A stretch of DNA of 64,000 nt from Lepus europaeus (GCF_033115175.1 NC_084840.1:77081179-77145178); one strand, 5' to 3'; counted from the first letter of the stretch, positions 13,801 through 23,929 are shown. The notes: generated by a model not told the origin, from the letters alone. Numbers and translations are program-made.

Positions 13801-14417
13801 TCATGAAAGTTTCCCCGAAGTGAGAGTAATACATGAGAAAATCTACTTTGGCTGTGTCCGGTAATTATTGCATGGTACTCAAAGTTAACCAGCAATAGAA
13901 TAACACTACTCTCTCTTCACGTTCTATACATTTATTCTCTAGTAACAACAACAACAAGAAGCCTCTGAATCATTGCATATTGGAAGGAGGAAACATTTCT
14001 TGAATTATAGAGAAAAGCTGAGAAACTACTTCAACTGCCAACAAATACCCGGCAGGCAAACTGACATACAACCTTATTGAGCATGGACTTTTTTTTTTCT
14101 TTCCTAAAGTGAGAAATAGACAAATCGAGAAGCAAAATCAGTTCATCAGCAGGGGACCATAGGATATGTCATGCCGAACAAATTGTGAACAAGTTAGTTC
14201 CAGCCTTGTGAAATGGAAAATCAAGTGAAACCTGCAGAGTCACAAAGACTGGGTGACTTCACAAGGTGGGTCACCTACTCTTCCTAGGTCTGTTTTCCTT
14301 TTGCCCCCTCAGTCACAAAGCAACTCAGTTTACCTCTGCAGGTGCATAGGTGCCAAATCCCAGTACAGGAATGAAGTGACCATCACTTAGCGCCGCACGC
14401 TGAAGTTTGGGATCCAT
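1690..14417 (-). CDS. AKR1C: AKR1C-family aldo-keto reductase gene A, exons 1-7 (3' part outside window)
   Basis: Seven coding exons on the - strand: 14417-14334, 11878-11711, 6578-6462, 5776-5699, 5278-5156, 2222-2113, 1855-1690. Their lengths (84, 168, 117, 78, 123, 110, 166) are those of AKR1C exons 1-7, and they join in frame to 282 codons without a stop. The deduced protein keeps the AKR tetrad D50, Y55, K84, H117 and the cofactor residues S166, N167, Q190, Y216, K270, R276, so an NADP(H)-dependent (beta/alpha)8-barrel reductase of steroids, prostaglandins or carbonyls in the cytosol is expected from the family. Exons 8-9 should lie left of position 1, because intron 7 of paralogue B is 3.4 kb. 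Odd: the exon 3 donor is AT, not GT, so correct splicing is doubtful and the locus may be a recent pseudogene or use an alternative donor. Which rabbit AKR1C paralogue this is cannot be told from sequence alone; substrate unknown. Confidence 0.85.
2113..2222 (-). CDS. AKR1C: AKR1C gene A exon 6
   Basis: 110 bp, codons 191-227 (the last split by the intron). It starts VECHPYLNQ and contains VAYSALGSH, with Y216 that stacks on nicotinamide in this family. Acceptor CACAG|GTG and donor ATG|GTAAGG are canonical. Confidence 0.92.
2378..2670 (-). repeat. Old CSINE with (GA)n
   Basis: Reverse-oriented SINE in intron 5 of gene A, starting at the A-rich/GA tail and ending at the tRNA-like head 'gctggcccc'. 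Strongly diverged. Confidence 0.7.
3959..4272 (+). repeat. CSINE in intron 5 of gene A
   Basis: Full-length, with the head 'ggctggtgccatggctcac', the body 'gtggaggatggcccaagtg' and the tail 'ctctctgtctcttactcact'. Flanked by imperfect aatttgggag/aattttggag. Confidence 0.85.
5156..5278 (-). CDS. AKR1C: AKR1C gene A exon 5
   Basis: 123 bp, codons 150-190. It carries the AKR signature GVSNFN with nicotinamide-contacting S166 and N167, and ends with Q190. Acceptor CCCAG|GCC and donor CAG|GTGACA are canonical. Differs from gene B in this exon by L for Q after NFNRR. Confidence 0.92.
5699..5776 (-). CDS. AKR1C: AKR1C gene A exon 4
   Basis: 78 bp, codons 124-149, reading [13 protein letters not shown] at its start and ending ATWE. 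Acceptor TTCTAG|CCT and donor GAG|GTGAGT are canonical. This part forms the region after beta-strand 4 in AKR1C folds. Confidence 0.9.
6462..6578 (-). CDS. AKR1C: AKR1C gene A exon 3, with non-canonical AT donor
   Basis: 117 bp, codons 85-123, including LYIIHFP with catalytic H117. The acceptor TGCAG|CTT is canonical. The donor reads AAG|ATAGGC, whereas the same site in gene B reads AAG|GTAGGC: one G-to-A change on the coding strand at position 6461. A GT sits 12 bases upstream (6473-6472, CCA|GTATCT); using it would drop residues 120-123 and stay in frame with exon 4. Confidence 0.88.
7054..7604 (+). mobile_element. L1 3' end of the gag-type 3' UTR lineage
   Basis: Matches, reversed, 45590-46140 of the L1 in gene B, starting at 'ccaacctgtgtgtactgatg' and ending ATTAAATAAAAGTTAAAAA. 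5'-truncated downstream of the gag-like part. In intron 2 of gene A. Confidence 0.85.
8085..8470 (-). mobile_element. Old antisense L1 ORF2 fragment
   Basis: Contains reverse-complement L1 3' ORF2 landmarks (e.g. 'cacttagcataataatctccacttcc'), heavily diverged. Confidence 0.6.
8508..8745 (-). repeat. Partial old CSINE
   Basis: Reverse SINE body ('caggttgaagccaggagctt', 'tttaccagctgcaccacaac'); lacks the distal tail. Confidence 0.65.
8763..9411 (+). mobile_element. L1 3' end with ORF2 scraps
   Basis: From ~8770 L1-like ORF2 sequence, from ~8990 the L1 tail (gttggtgaactcaaggggct ... attaaataaaaaag) with polypurine tract at ~9280-9355. Confidence 0.8.
9485..11330 (+). mobile_element. Degenerate L1 ORF2 with SINE insertion
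   Basis: Old L1: RT-region traces (9560-10130, e.g. 'ccaggaccagatgacttaattgctgaattc') and C-terminal traces (10270-10550, 11220-11330), interrupted by a CSINE. Many frameshifts and stops. All in intron 2 of gene A. Confidence 0.75.
10633..10957 (-). repeat. CSINE with target-site duplication
   Basis: Full-length reverse CSINE; duplication TGTCTATGTTCTTTTT (10617) / TGTCTGTGTTCTTTTT (10958). Confidence 0.88.
11711..11878 (-). CDS. AKR1C: AKR1C gene A exon 2
   Basis: 168 bp, codons 29-84. It contains HIDTAYAY, with catalytic D50 and Y55, and ends in TSK with catalytic K84. Acceptor CTCTAG|GTT and donor AAAG|GTATAG are canonical. Residue 54 in the substrate pocket is Ala here and Leu in gene B. 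Confidence 0.9.
12741..13070 (+). repeat. CSINE in intron 1 of gene A
   Basis: Full-length; duplication AAAACACAAACAGGTAA (12724-12740) / AAAACATAAACAGGTAA (13071-13087). Contains a (TC)n tail tract. Confidence 0.9.
13258..13512 (+). mobile_element. Short L1 3' end
   Basis: 5'-truncated tail 'ctgaacagtaccctatacct' to 'tttatgaaatagaaaaaatg', with the G-rich tract at ~13390-13450. Confidence 0.8.
14334..14417 (-). CDS. AKR1C: AKR1C gene A exon 1
   Basis: 84 bp, codons 1-28, starting ATG GAT CCC AAA (MDPK, the standard AKR1C N terminus) and containing the G-F-G-T turn (residues 20-23) that starts the barrel. The donor is GAG|GTAAAC. The ATG is chosen because it aligns exactly with the family start and with gene B. 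Confidence 0.9.
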
Positions 14418-14480
14418 TGCCTTTGGCTCCACTGGCGGAGCACACTCTGCTTATTTCCTCTGCCTTCACGGGAATAACAG
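14418..14480 (-). promoter_or_regulatory. 5' UTR / promoter-proximal block of AKR1C gene A
   Basis: The first ~60 bases upstream of the ATG match the same stretch of gene B (53044-53105), including the shared string AATAAGCAGAGTGTGCT. Further similarity to gene B runs to about 15020 (gene B to about 53670), so the duplicated unit includes the proximal promoter. I could not identify a TATA box or the transcription start. Confidence 0.4.
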
Positions 14481-15718
14481 AAAGTCAGTGCTCAAAGTGC
14501 CTGTCTAAAGGTCTAGGATATTGGCATGAGGGAAGTTAAATAAACATTCCACTTTTAAGAAGAATCTGGTAATCAGTTCTCTATTTTAAAGGAAAGATAA
14601 TTTTGTGACTAGTAAAAAATAAATCATTACATTTATAAAAAAATTCCCATTAGAATCTCGAATCTCTCACAAGTAATTATAATGAATTATAAGATACTGT
14701 TCAGATATTTATTGACTTTCTTAGACTTCAAACCTTCAGACATCTGTTTTCTTTTTTTCATTTTTGTCATGGTTACATCTTTTCTAAAGACAGATGCTTT
14801 ATAACAATTAGCTCCCTTGTACTTCACACATAAACATACACAGAGCAAATTTAAAAATTGATTATTGAGCAATTTTTCAGACATTGACCCTCAATGAAAG
14901 ATCAGAAGTTAAAATTGAGGAAGTCATGGAAATATCATGGCTCCAGTGATTGTATCTCAGAGTCATCAATTTGTACAGCTCTTCACTCATGAAAATACCT
15001 TCATAAGAGCTAAGGATGCCTGTATTGTAGTAAGAAAATATCATTGTATTTGTGGAATCATATCTATGAAATTCATGAAATCTGTTCCCTGTATATTAAT
15101 ATATATTATGAAAATAGAATAAAACTGCAAACTATTCTAAGGAAAAAAGATCCAAATTCCTAAAATCACAGATGTAAATGGAGATGTTACAACTGATGCC
15201 ACAGAAATACCAAAAACCATTAGCAATTATTATAAACAAGTATAGAAAAACAAATCACAAAATCTAGAAGAACCAAAAAGATTTCAAACACATATAATTT
15301 ACCAAAATTGAGCATGAAAGACATAGAAAATGTGAATAGATGACTAACAAAGGCTGAGATTGAATCAGTAATAAAGAGCATCCCAAGAAAAACAACAAAA
15401 ATCCCGAGGACTGCATGGCTTCACTACTGAATTCTACCAAACTTTTAAAGAGGAACTAATACCAATTCTTCTCAAACTATTCCAAACCATTGGAAGAGAA
15501 AGATCCCTTCCAAATTCATTATATGGGGACAGGGTTACCTTACTCCCAAAACCGCATAAAGATACAACAAAAAGAGAAAACCTTTGACAAATGAGCTAAA
15601 ATCATCCCACTTGGAAACACAGTCTCTTCAGCAAATGATGTGGGGAAAGTTGCATTTCCACACACAATTCCACATTCTCAAGACTCCTGCTTTACATTGC
15701 ATACAAAAGTCAACACAT

Positions 15719-15985
15719 CAGGACAGCACTGTGGCTCAGTGGGTTAAGCCTCTAACTACAATGCCGGCATCCCACATGGGCATTTAGTTTGAGAACTGGC
15801 AGCTCTTCTTATGATCCTGTAGCTAGGTGAGAGACTTGATGAAGTTCCAGGCTTCTAGATTTTCCTGGATGAACCCTGACTGTTGTGGCCATTGAGGAGT
15901 GAACCAGCAGATGGAAGATCTCACTCCCTCTGCCTCTGGCTCTCTGTAGCTCTGTCAAATAAATAAATAAATATTTTTAAAAAAT
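15719..15985 (+). repeat. Old CSINE
   Basis: Head 'cagcactgtggctcagtggg', tail 'aaataaataaataaatattt'; diverged and slightly shortened. Confidence 0.75.
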
Positions 15986-16231
15986 TAACTCACATTGGAT
16001 CAACGCTGTAATCTTAGGATCTGAATCCATCAGATTATTCAAGGAACATAGGAGGAACACTACAAGACTTGACCTAGGGAAAAAACTTCTTGGGTAGGAC
16101 ATCAAAAGTACATGCAATAAAAGTAACAACAGGCAAATGTGTTTGCATCAAGCTAAGAAACATCTGCACAGCAAAGAGAAAACCAACAGAATGGAAGAAA
16201 ATATTTGCAAATTACACATCTGAGAAAATAT

Positions 16232-16549
16232 AAATTTTTTGACAGGCAGAGTGGACAGTGACAGAGAGAGACAGAGAGAAAGGTCTTCCTTTTCCATTGG
16301 TTCATCCCCAGTGGCGGCCGGCGCACCATGCTGATCCGAAGCCAGAAGCCAGGTGCTTCCTCCTGGTCTCCCATGCGGGTGCAGGGCCCAAGGATCTGGG
16401 CCATTCTCCACTGCACTCCCGGGCCACAGCAGAGAGCTGGACTGGAAGAGGAGCAACCAGGACAGAACCCGGCACCCTGACCGGGACTAAAACCCAGGGT
16501 GCTCGCGCTGCAGGCGGAGGATTAGCCTATTGAGCCGCAGCGCCGGCCC
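16232..16549 (-). repeat. CSINE with target-site duplication
   Basis: Full-length; perfect duplication TCTGAGAAAATAT at 16219-16231 and 16550-16562, inserted into L1 ORF2. Confidence 0.9.
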
Positions 16550-17123
16550 TCTGAGAAAATATTGATATCTAGAATATAAGAGGAGCTCAAGAAATTAACA
16601 TTCACAAAATAAATAAAAGGAAGAAATGATGATCAAAGGTTATTAAAAGACACTTTTCAAAGATGAGAATACAAACAGACAATGCTCAGGATCTCTAGCC
16701 ATCAGGGAAAGATAACTGAAAGATCACAATGAGGTATCTCCTCATTCCATTTAGAATGGTTATTATCCCAAAATCCAAAAGCAACCAATGCTGGTGAGGT
16801 TTTGGAGAAAAGAAACCACTTGTAAATTGTTAGTGGAAATGCAGATTGGTAGAGCCATTATCAAAAGTATCATGGAGATTACTAAGAAAATGAAAAATAG
16901 ATCTACCATATGACCCAGCTATCCCTCTACTGGGAATATGTCAAAAGCAAGTGAAAGCAGCATATGAAAGAGCTAATTGCACTCTCATATTAATTGCAAC
17001 TCAATTCAAACTAGCAAAACATGGAATCTACGTGGATGTCCATTAACTGATGATTGGATCAAGAAAATATAGTCCACATACATGGTGCAATATTACTCAA
17101 TTGTAAAAAAGAATAATATCCTA

Positions 17124-17228
17124 GGTGCGGCACTGCGGCATAGCAGGTAAAGACACAACTTGAAGTCTGGCATCCGTTTTGAGTGCTGGTTTGAGTCCTG
17201 GCTGCTCCACTTCTGATCCAGTGCTCTG
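17124..17228 (+). repeat. CSINE, 5' part, interrupted
   Basis: tRNA-derived head and start of the body (gcggcactgcggcatagcag ... cacttctgatccag) of an older C-type SINE. It breaks off at the LRRC46-like insert and resumes at ~18296. Confidence 0.75.
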
Positions 17229-17970
17229 CCAGACTGTCCACCTGGACCGGGAGAGCATTACCACCATCAAGAACCTTGAGGGCCTGCAGAACCTCAATAG
17301 CCTCTATCTGCAAGTGAACAAGATCCAGCGGATGGAGAATCGTGCCCTCCTTGCACTTCCTGTCTCTGGCAGGGAACTGAATCAGGCAGGTGGAAAACTT
17401 CCTTGGCCTCCTGTACCTCCAGTAACTGGACCTTTCCAAGACCCTGATAGAAACACTGAAGCTGGATGAGTTCCACATGGCCTTCTCTTCCTCAACCTGA
17501 CCGGCAACAGCTGCACCACCCAAGATGGCTACAGGGAGCTGGGGACGGAGGCCATGCCACTTCTCCTGGACCTGGATGGGCAGCCTTTGTTGGAGCACTG
17601 GACCTCGGATGAGGAGAGAGCCTCAGGTGATGAGGACGAGGAGTTCTCAGAGCACAGTGGCCCATTCTGCTCAGAGTGAGGCTTCCTCAAGGAGCGGGAG
17701 CAGGAGCTGAGCAGCCACAAGGAGCGCAGGCAGCAGGCAGCCCTGACAGAGGGAAAGAGATGCCCCCTGAAGCCTCCTCCTCTTCCCTGGCCTCCTCTCC
17801 CACAAAGAAACTCTGTGCTCTGGTTCCCAGGGCCCAGCAAAGCTCCCAGGCAAGGCAGTGCCCCCACGCAGCCGCATCCCCCAAGACCTTTGGGGTTGGG
17901 GCCACCAGAACTGTGACCAAAAGAGCTAAGAAATAAAGCCCCTGCAGCGGCAGCCCTGCCCAGTAAAGTG
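17229..17970 (+). pseudogene. LRRC46: Processed LRRC46-like pseudogene, 5'-truncated
   Basis: An intronless run of leucine-rich-repeat protein sequence recognised as LRRC46: LDRESITTIKNLEGLQNL (~17240-17300), then after frameshifts FLSLAGN, VENFLGLLYL, LIETLKLDEF (~17360-17470), GYRELGTEAMPLLLDLDGQP (~17531-17590), SGPFCSE, a TGA stop at ~17678, KEREQELSSHKERRQQAALTE, and a basic tail ending KRAKK then TAA overlapping AATAAA (~17931-17936). About 33 bases later comes an A-rich stretch, as expected of a poly(A) tail. The 5' third of the coding region is missing. At least two frameshifts and several stops make it non-coding. LRRC46 is a cilium/sperm-tail-associated LRR protein in other mammals. 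It interrupts a CSINE and is followed at once by a polypurine tract and LTR. Identification is from memory of the family, so a database search should confirm it. Confidence 0.75.
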
Positions 17971-17976
17971 AAAAAC

Positions 17977-17997
17977 AAAAAAAAGCGGGGGGAGGGA
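17977..17997 (+). other. Polypurine tract-like junction before LTR
   Basis: A run of eight A, then GCGGGGGGAGGGA, directly followed by TGTGG at 17998. An A-run plus G-run ending exactly at the TG of an LTR is the layout of a retroviral 3' polypurine tract. It could instead be the poly(A) tail of the LRRC46 copy followed by a chance G-rich stretch. Confidence 0.5.
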
Positions 17998-18282
17998 TGT
18001 GGTGGAATGAGAAGGCCTCTGGCAACAAAATCTGCCTGGGAATAGGCTGTGATTGGATGGTTTTGGAAACCACATGACAACAGAGCCTGACTGGCAACAG
18101 GCTGTGATTGGTTAGGGCATAGACCACCCCTTGACCGGATTGGCTGCTTTGGCTATATAAGCTGCTGTAGCAACTGAAATAAACGAGTCTACAGGCTGCT
18201 TGCCCTTGACCTGCTTTCACCCAGCTCCCAGGGTCTGTGTGGTGACTCCACCCCCCTTGCCTCCACCATGCTCCTCCTCTCA
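17998..18282 (+). mobile_element. Retroviral-type LTR (single, + orientation)
   Basis: Begins TGTGGTGGAATG. The U3-like part has three GATTGG (inverted CCAAT) boxes at 18051, 18106 and 18138 and a TATA box TATATAA at 18154-18160. AATAAA at 18178-18183 marks R, followed by a U5-like C/T-rich part. This order and spacing is that of a gamma-type (class I) ERV LTR. The right end is uncertain (CA at 18267 or 18282). No gag, pol or env was seen next to it and no second LTR is present in the window. Confidence 0.65.
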
Positions 18283-18295
18283 GAATGAATTCACC

Positions 18296-18530
18296 TCAAC
18301 AGCATAAGTCCTTGGGCTCTTGCATCCAAATGGGAGAACCAGAAGAGGCTCCTGAATGCTGGCTTTAGGTTGGCCCAGTTCTGGTCATTGTGACCATTGG
18401 GGAGTGAAGCTGAGGATGCAAGATTCTCTCTCTCTCTCTCTCTCCCCTCCCTTCGTCCCTCCCTCCCTCCCCTCTCTCTCTGCCTCCCTGTAACTCTGTC
18501 ATTCAAATAAATAAAGAAATCTTTAAAAAA
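18296..18530 (+). repeat. CSINE, 3' part, with CT-rich tract
   Basis: Continuation of the SINE that starts at 17124 (aagtccttgggctc ... tctctctct ... aaataaataaagaaatctt). About 25 bases of the consensus middle are missing at the break. L1 ORF2 sequence resumes after it, so the order of events is L1, then SINE, then the LRRC46/LTR insert. Confidence 0.75.
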
Positions 18531-18704
18531 TATGACATCTTGAAATTTAGAACAAAATGGATGGAACTGGAGATTGTTACACCAAATGAAATAAGCCAAA
18601 CCCAAAAAGACAAATATCACAGGTTTTCCTTTACTTGTAGAAGTTAAGAAACATAATATAAAAATGGTTTGGTACTAGAAATGTGCCAGGAAATTCCAAT
18701 TCAA

Positions 18705-19583
18705 TCCCATCAAGGTGGCATGTACCAATAGCATCTTACTTGTTAAAGTGATCAGTTTAAGTTCATAAGTGATCAAAAACATAGGATTATGTGTCAAAAG
18801 GATTACATAAATAAGACCAGTGTCTGCAAATAATAATTGATAGAATTAAAAAGGAGAGAATGATCCTACATGGGAAGCAGGATACACAGCAGACTCATAG
18901 AATGGCAAATGCCCTAAACAGCACTCTGGCCTCAGAATCAGCCCTTAAGGCATTCGGACCTGGCTAAAAAGCCCATGAGAGTTTCCCAGGCATGGAAAGC
19001 CAAGACACTCTGGCAAAAAATGACCTAAATGAAAGATCTCTATGAGTGAGATCGCACTGGAAAGAACGGACCATCAAAGAAAGAGGTATCTTTCTCTGAA
19101 GGGAGGAGAGAACTTCCACTTTGACTATGGCCTTGTCTAAATAAGATCGGATTTGTGAACTCAAGAGGCTTCCATAGCCTTGGCAGCACTTGACAAGAGC
19201 CTTGGGTGATTACTGACATCATAAATAAGAGTGTCAATTGTTAAATCAACAACAGGAGTCACTGTGCACCTGCTCCCCATATAGGACCTCTGTCCTTAAT
19301 ATGTTGTACTATGTGAATTAATGGTAAAACTACTACTCAAACAGTACTCTATACTTTGTGTGTCTGTGTGGGTGCAATCTGTTGAAATCTTTACTTAGTA
19401 CATACTAAGTTGATCTTCTGTATATAAAGAAAATTGAAAATGAATCTTGATGAAGAATGGGATGGGAGAGGGAGTGGGAGATGGATTGGTTGCAGGTGGG
19501 AGGGAGGGGATGGGGAGAAAGCCACTATAATCCAAAAGTTGTACTATGGAAATTAATATTTATTAAATAAAAGTTAAAAATAA
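18705..19583 (+). mobile_element. L1 3' end of the second (non-gag) 3' UTR lineage
   Basis: 3' UTR begins 'caaggtggcatgtaccaata', runs through 'ctgaagggaggagagaactt' and joins the common L1 tail at ~19127, ending ATTAAATAAAAGTTAAAAA. Lacks the gag-like segment. Confidence 0.82.
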
Positions 19584-20131
19584 AGCAAGAAATGTTCTTT
19601 GGGTAAAAACAATGGTTTGGATGTCATATCATTTGTTATAGTGTTATAAATATTGCTTCGCAGAATCATAGCATTTCTTTCTCCAAGTTGTGATCATTAT
19701 CAAGAATCCCTCACTTCATAATATTAATAATCTCTGCTTTAAAACATTAGCATATAGGTGTTTGTAAATAAGTAATTTTTTAAATAGAAGGAAATTAGTA
19801 TTTTTAACTTTCTCATTGGCAATATATTTCCCATAGCTTCTTTCTTGGCTTTGTAATAAAAATACCCAATCCTGATGAGCTACAATCCTGGGACAATGAG
19901 AAAAGGCATGAATGAAAACTGTATTGAGGCATGCTGCTTAGTGGTGGGTAAAGAATTAACGATGGTTATGTACCAATCTGCAGTATGCAAACAGATGTTT
20001 AGCATTCATAGTGTCTTTCACATGATATTCAACTTTAGAAAGCTATAGTTAAGTATACCAAAATGTAAATAAATATTTAATATAATTTATTGTCTTGTTC
20101 AACAATACTTATTAAAAAAAAAAAAAGAACA
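19584..20131. other. Intergenic, no gene seen
   Basis: AT-rich sequence without recognisable repeat or coding signal. Confidence 0.5.
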
Positions 20132-20135
20132 TACG

Positions 20136-20473
20136 TCCAGTGCCGCGGCTCACTTGGCTAATCCTCCGCCTGTGGCACTGGCACCCCAGGTTCTAGTCCC
20201 AGTTGGGGCACCAGATTCTGTCTCGGTTGCTCCTCTTCCAGTCCAGCTTTCTGCTGTGGCACGGGAAGGCATTGGAGGATGGCCCAAGTGCTTGGGCCCT
20301 GCACCTGCATGGGAGACCAGGAAGAAGCACCTGGTTCCTAGCTTCAGATCGGCGCATCATGCTGACCATAGCGGCCATTTGGGGGGTGAACCAATGGAAG
20401 GAAGACTTTTTTCTCTGTCTCTCTCTCTCACTGTCTAACTCTGCCTGCAAAAAAAAAAAAAAAAAAAAAAAAC
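20136..20473 (+). repeat. CSINE with long A tail
   Basis: Full-length; tail is a run of over 20 A (20449-20472). Confidence 0.88.
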
Positions 20474-20937
20474 AAAAAACTAAGAATATAGTAAATTATG
20501 GACTTTGCCATGATTGGGTAAACTTAGATGCATTGAGAAAATGGGACTATTGTTAAAATATTAAAATAGTACATATGAATTTTGTATTAACAATTAATTT
20601 TCTGCTATAAGACTGAGGATTAAAGTGCCCTGGTCAATTGCTCCACTTCCTTCCTCTGGTACCTGCATTCTATGTTTTAGAGATTTTTGCTCCTTTACCT
20701 CCTGTGCTGTATGTTTTACAAAGAAGTAAAGACTGGGAGCACAATAAATCATTTTATTTTCACATTTGTAATATCATTTGAAGATTGATTAAAATCACAG
20801 AAAAATATGCATCAAGTTACAAAGCAATAAAATGTTATGTCACCATGTAACAGTTTTATTTTATACAGGTCTTACACTAACATATTAGAAAAATTCTCAG
20901 ATTCTCAAAAGAGGAATGCCATTTAGTCTTTTTTATA

Positions 20938-21258
20938 ATTTTTTAAAAATTTATTTGACAGGTAGAGTTAGACAGTGAGAGAGAGAGACTGAGAGAAAGG
21001 TCTTCCTTCTGGTGGTTCACCCCGCAAATGGCTGCTACATCAGCACTGCGCCAATCTGAAGCCAGGAGCCAGGTGCCTCTTCCACAGTCTCCCATGAGGT
21101 TGCAGGGGCCCAAGTACTTGGGCCATGCTCCACTGCCTTCCTGGGCCACAGCAGAGAGCTGGACTGGAAGAGTAGCAACCAGGACTAGAATCCAGTGCCC
21201 ATATGGGATGCCGGAGCCACAGGTGGAGGATTAACCAAGTGAGCCATAGCACTGGCCT
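20938..21258 (-). repeat. CSINE with target-site duplication
   Basis: Full-length reverse SINE between CATTTAGTCTTTT (20920) and CATTTAGTCTTTC (21261). Confidence 0.87.
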
Positions 21259-21272
21259 GTCATTTAGTCTTT

Positions 21273-23327
21273 CTCCTGCAAAGTTCTAGTATTCATTCAG
21301 CCTGTGCTTCATTGAGACCAATTTTACAGTGTCCCAGGGCAATCTACACTGTTTTTTGTTCTCAAAGCTATAAATGCCATTCCTATATTTGTACCAGAAT
21401 GAATCCACAAATTAGATTGGCTAACAAGTCAGTATAGTTTTTTTTTTTCTGAAATTCCTTGTATTGTGATTAATTTCAGATTGATTTTTAGAAAATAGTA
21501 TTAGAGGAATCTACTGCCTCAAAGATCAAAACCAAGGTCTTCAGTGGGCCCTAATGTCACTTTCCATTGATACAGCAACTGTCTCGACTGCTAGATCCAT
21601 TCCAGTCTACCAGCCATCCACGTCTATGGCTGTCAACCCTCCTGTGTGCGGTGAGGACCATGTAGAAAACAAAATGTTCTCGGTTGAGATCTCATTTTCT
21701 TAATATGGATACAGAACAACAAAACACTGAAACACCTTATGCTCATCACCTAAGACAGTAAGCATGAACCCAGTGTTGGAAAAGTCTCTACTAACAGAGG
21801 ATTCTCTTCTTATTCTCCTGACAATGGAGACTTTTGCTCAGATAGTGGCTGGAAGACGTCAGAACACAATTGTGTCAATACTGAAAGTAACAGCCTCATC
21901 TAGTTCATAAGAGTGGTTCGTGTGTTTAATTAATGTAAAGAATTAGTGTAACCTACATAATTTGCTCATGAGCTTTTCCTTATCTGCTTATCCAAGAGGC
22001 AGAGAGACAAAGCCTTTGAAAGAGAGTGAGGCCTCCAATTCTGTTTTTCATTTCACAATTGTCCTCAGTAGCCAGACACGACTTTGAGCTGGAGTGAAAA
22101 TTCAGCAACTCAATCTGGTCCCCCTCATGGCAAAGACCCAAGATGATACCTCCAGACTTCAACCCTTGATCCAACAGAAATATGAGTAGGACCCAGGAAA
22201 GACCATCAATACTACTGTCAAAGTTAGTATCATTAAAAATCCACTTATATTCTGCTCTTACTACCTGTGTCTATGGCACTTCATTCAGAAACCACTTACA
22301 TATTAAACACAGAAGGCACATTGTCTATACCCATGAAACTTGTAGCATTCATGAAAATAATTATTTTATATTTGCATTAAAATCAAAATAATAGTGAATA
22401 AGTGTTAGATGGAATAAAATACATTCTCATTTATATTTCTTTGTAAATTGATTTAACAATTTTTCTTAGTTTAATTAAATTTTAGTTTAATACTATTTAT
22501 GCAGAATTGGTTTATGAGTTGAAATGTGCACAGATCTTATGGAAGGTCTGTGTCACTCTGCTTCCACTTCTTGCATTGAGTTTCCTGTGCCATTTCTCCT
22601 TAACCAGCATCTCTTTCTTCCAAACTGATCTCTTCCTTGGCTCTCTTTCCCTATCACAGCTTCAATTTACTCACTTATCTAATGTTATCAGACTTAATTT
22701 TAAAATGTTTCTGGAATTAGTTGGTCCATAAGTGTTAATGGATCATGTCTCCCCAGCACATATGCCAAGATAAGATTTTTTGTAATTTCTCTGGATCCTC
22801 AAGTCAAAACAGTTTGTCATCTCTGTCCATCATAAGGCTGCCTCTGAGACTTTCTACAACCCTGGTCTTTGGATTATCATAAGCTGCATTTTTTATTATT
22901 TAAAAAATCTATTTATATAAAGGAATAGATTTCACTTATTTCATACAGTTTTAAGAACAGTATGATACTCTAAACTCTTCTTATTTTTCTTTTAATTTTT
23001 TCAATGACATACTCTCAATGTACTCACATTCCTGCAAGACATGGGGCTTGAAAAGAAATGAGCCTAGCCATGCTGAAAGAAATTTCAGTTGGAATTTGGA
23101 GATGAGGAGAAATAAAATATGAGTGATAAGAAAAAAAAATTCAGTCTACAGAGAAAGATCTGATCCTCATCCTAGTTGTAAAATCATATGGAATTCTTAA
23201 TAGACACATATCAATGAGAAAAAAGTGGGAAGGAAATCTATCCACATACTTTATAATGGGAGTCAATCCTTTTGTTACAGCAGAGGCCAAATAATCAAAA
23301 CACCTCTCATTATATCACATCTCCCTT
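21273..23327. other. Intergenic unique sequence, no gene seen
   Basis: About 2 kb without recognisable repeats. Short open frames (e.g. 22507-22731) show no protein family resemblance or splice context. Confidence 0.5.
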
Positions 23328-23595
23328 AGGGCCAGAATGGTGTCGCAGCAGCGTAAGCCCATATGAGATTTACAGTTTGAGTACCAGCTACCCTGTTTCC
23401 AATCTAGCTCCCTGGTAATGAACCTGGGAAAGCAGCAAAGACCTCCATGGTCTTTCACTGAGAGAACCAGTGGGTAGAAGATCTGTCTATTCTCTCTCTG
23501 TCTGGAAGTGAAACAGCTAGACAGGAACCTGTGCCCATATGGGATGTCAGCAATACAGGCGTAGGCTTAGTCAACTACACCACAGAGCAGACCCC
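23328..23595. repeat. Composite old CSINE: + body followed by inverted head
   Basis: 23328-23500 reads as a + strand CSINE head and body; 23505-23595 reads as the - strand head of another ('cccatatgggatgtcagcaa ... cagagcagacccc'). Confidence 0.6.
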
Positions 23596-23929
23596 AATAA
23601 ATACTCTTTTGATAACTATATTCTGCTGATCAAATGAAAACTTTGCTCATATATTATCCATGAGTGTGATTAGAGTCAAACATAGAATGTTCTTGAGATC
23701 CAGGGAGTTGGTGCAGTGGGTCAGGAATCCAAGGAAACAATTGACTGACCAAATTTCTCTGAATATCTACTTCACATTCATTACATTTGTTTACACTTGT
23801 TAATAAATTAGAAGTTTTTATATCTGATCCTTTTAAATATTGCAAATATAAAACAACAAAGATTTATAAATAAAAACCCCAAATATCCCACAGCTACTAA
23901 ATATTGGCATCAAATTCATATTAATCAAA

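Larger units (their letters stand above)
15130..18660 (+). mobile_element. Degenerate L1 ORF2 carrying nested insertions
   Basis: ORF2 traces run through RT (15150-15590), C-terminal domain (16000-17115) and end segment (18530-18660), interrupted by CSINEs at 15719, 16232 and 17124, the last itself split by the LRRC46/LTR insert. No open frame survives. Confidence 0.75.

Noticed and set aside
17059..18220. Long open frames on the - strand (177-183 codons) over the LRRC46 copy
   Set aside because: They are antisense shadows of a GC-rich coding-derived sequence and show no family resemblance.
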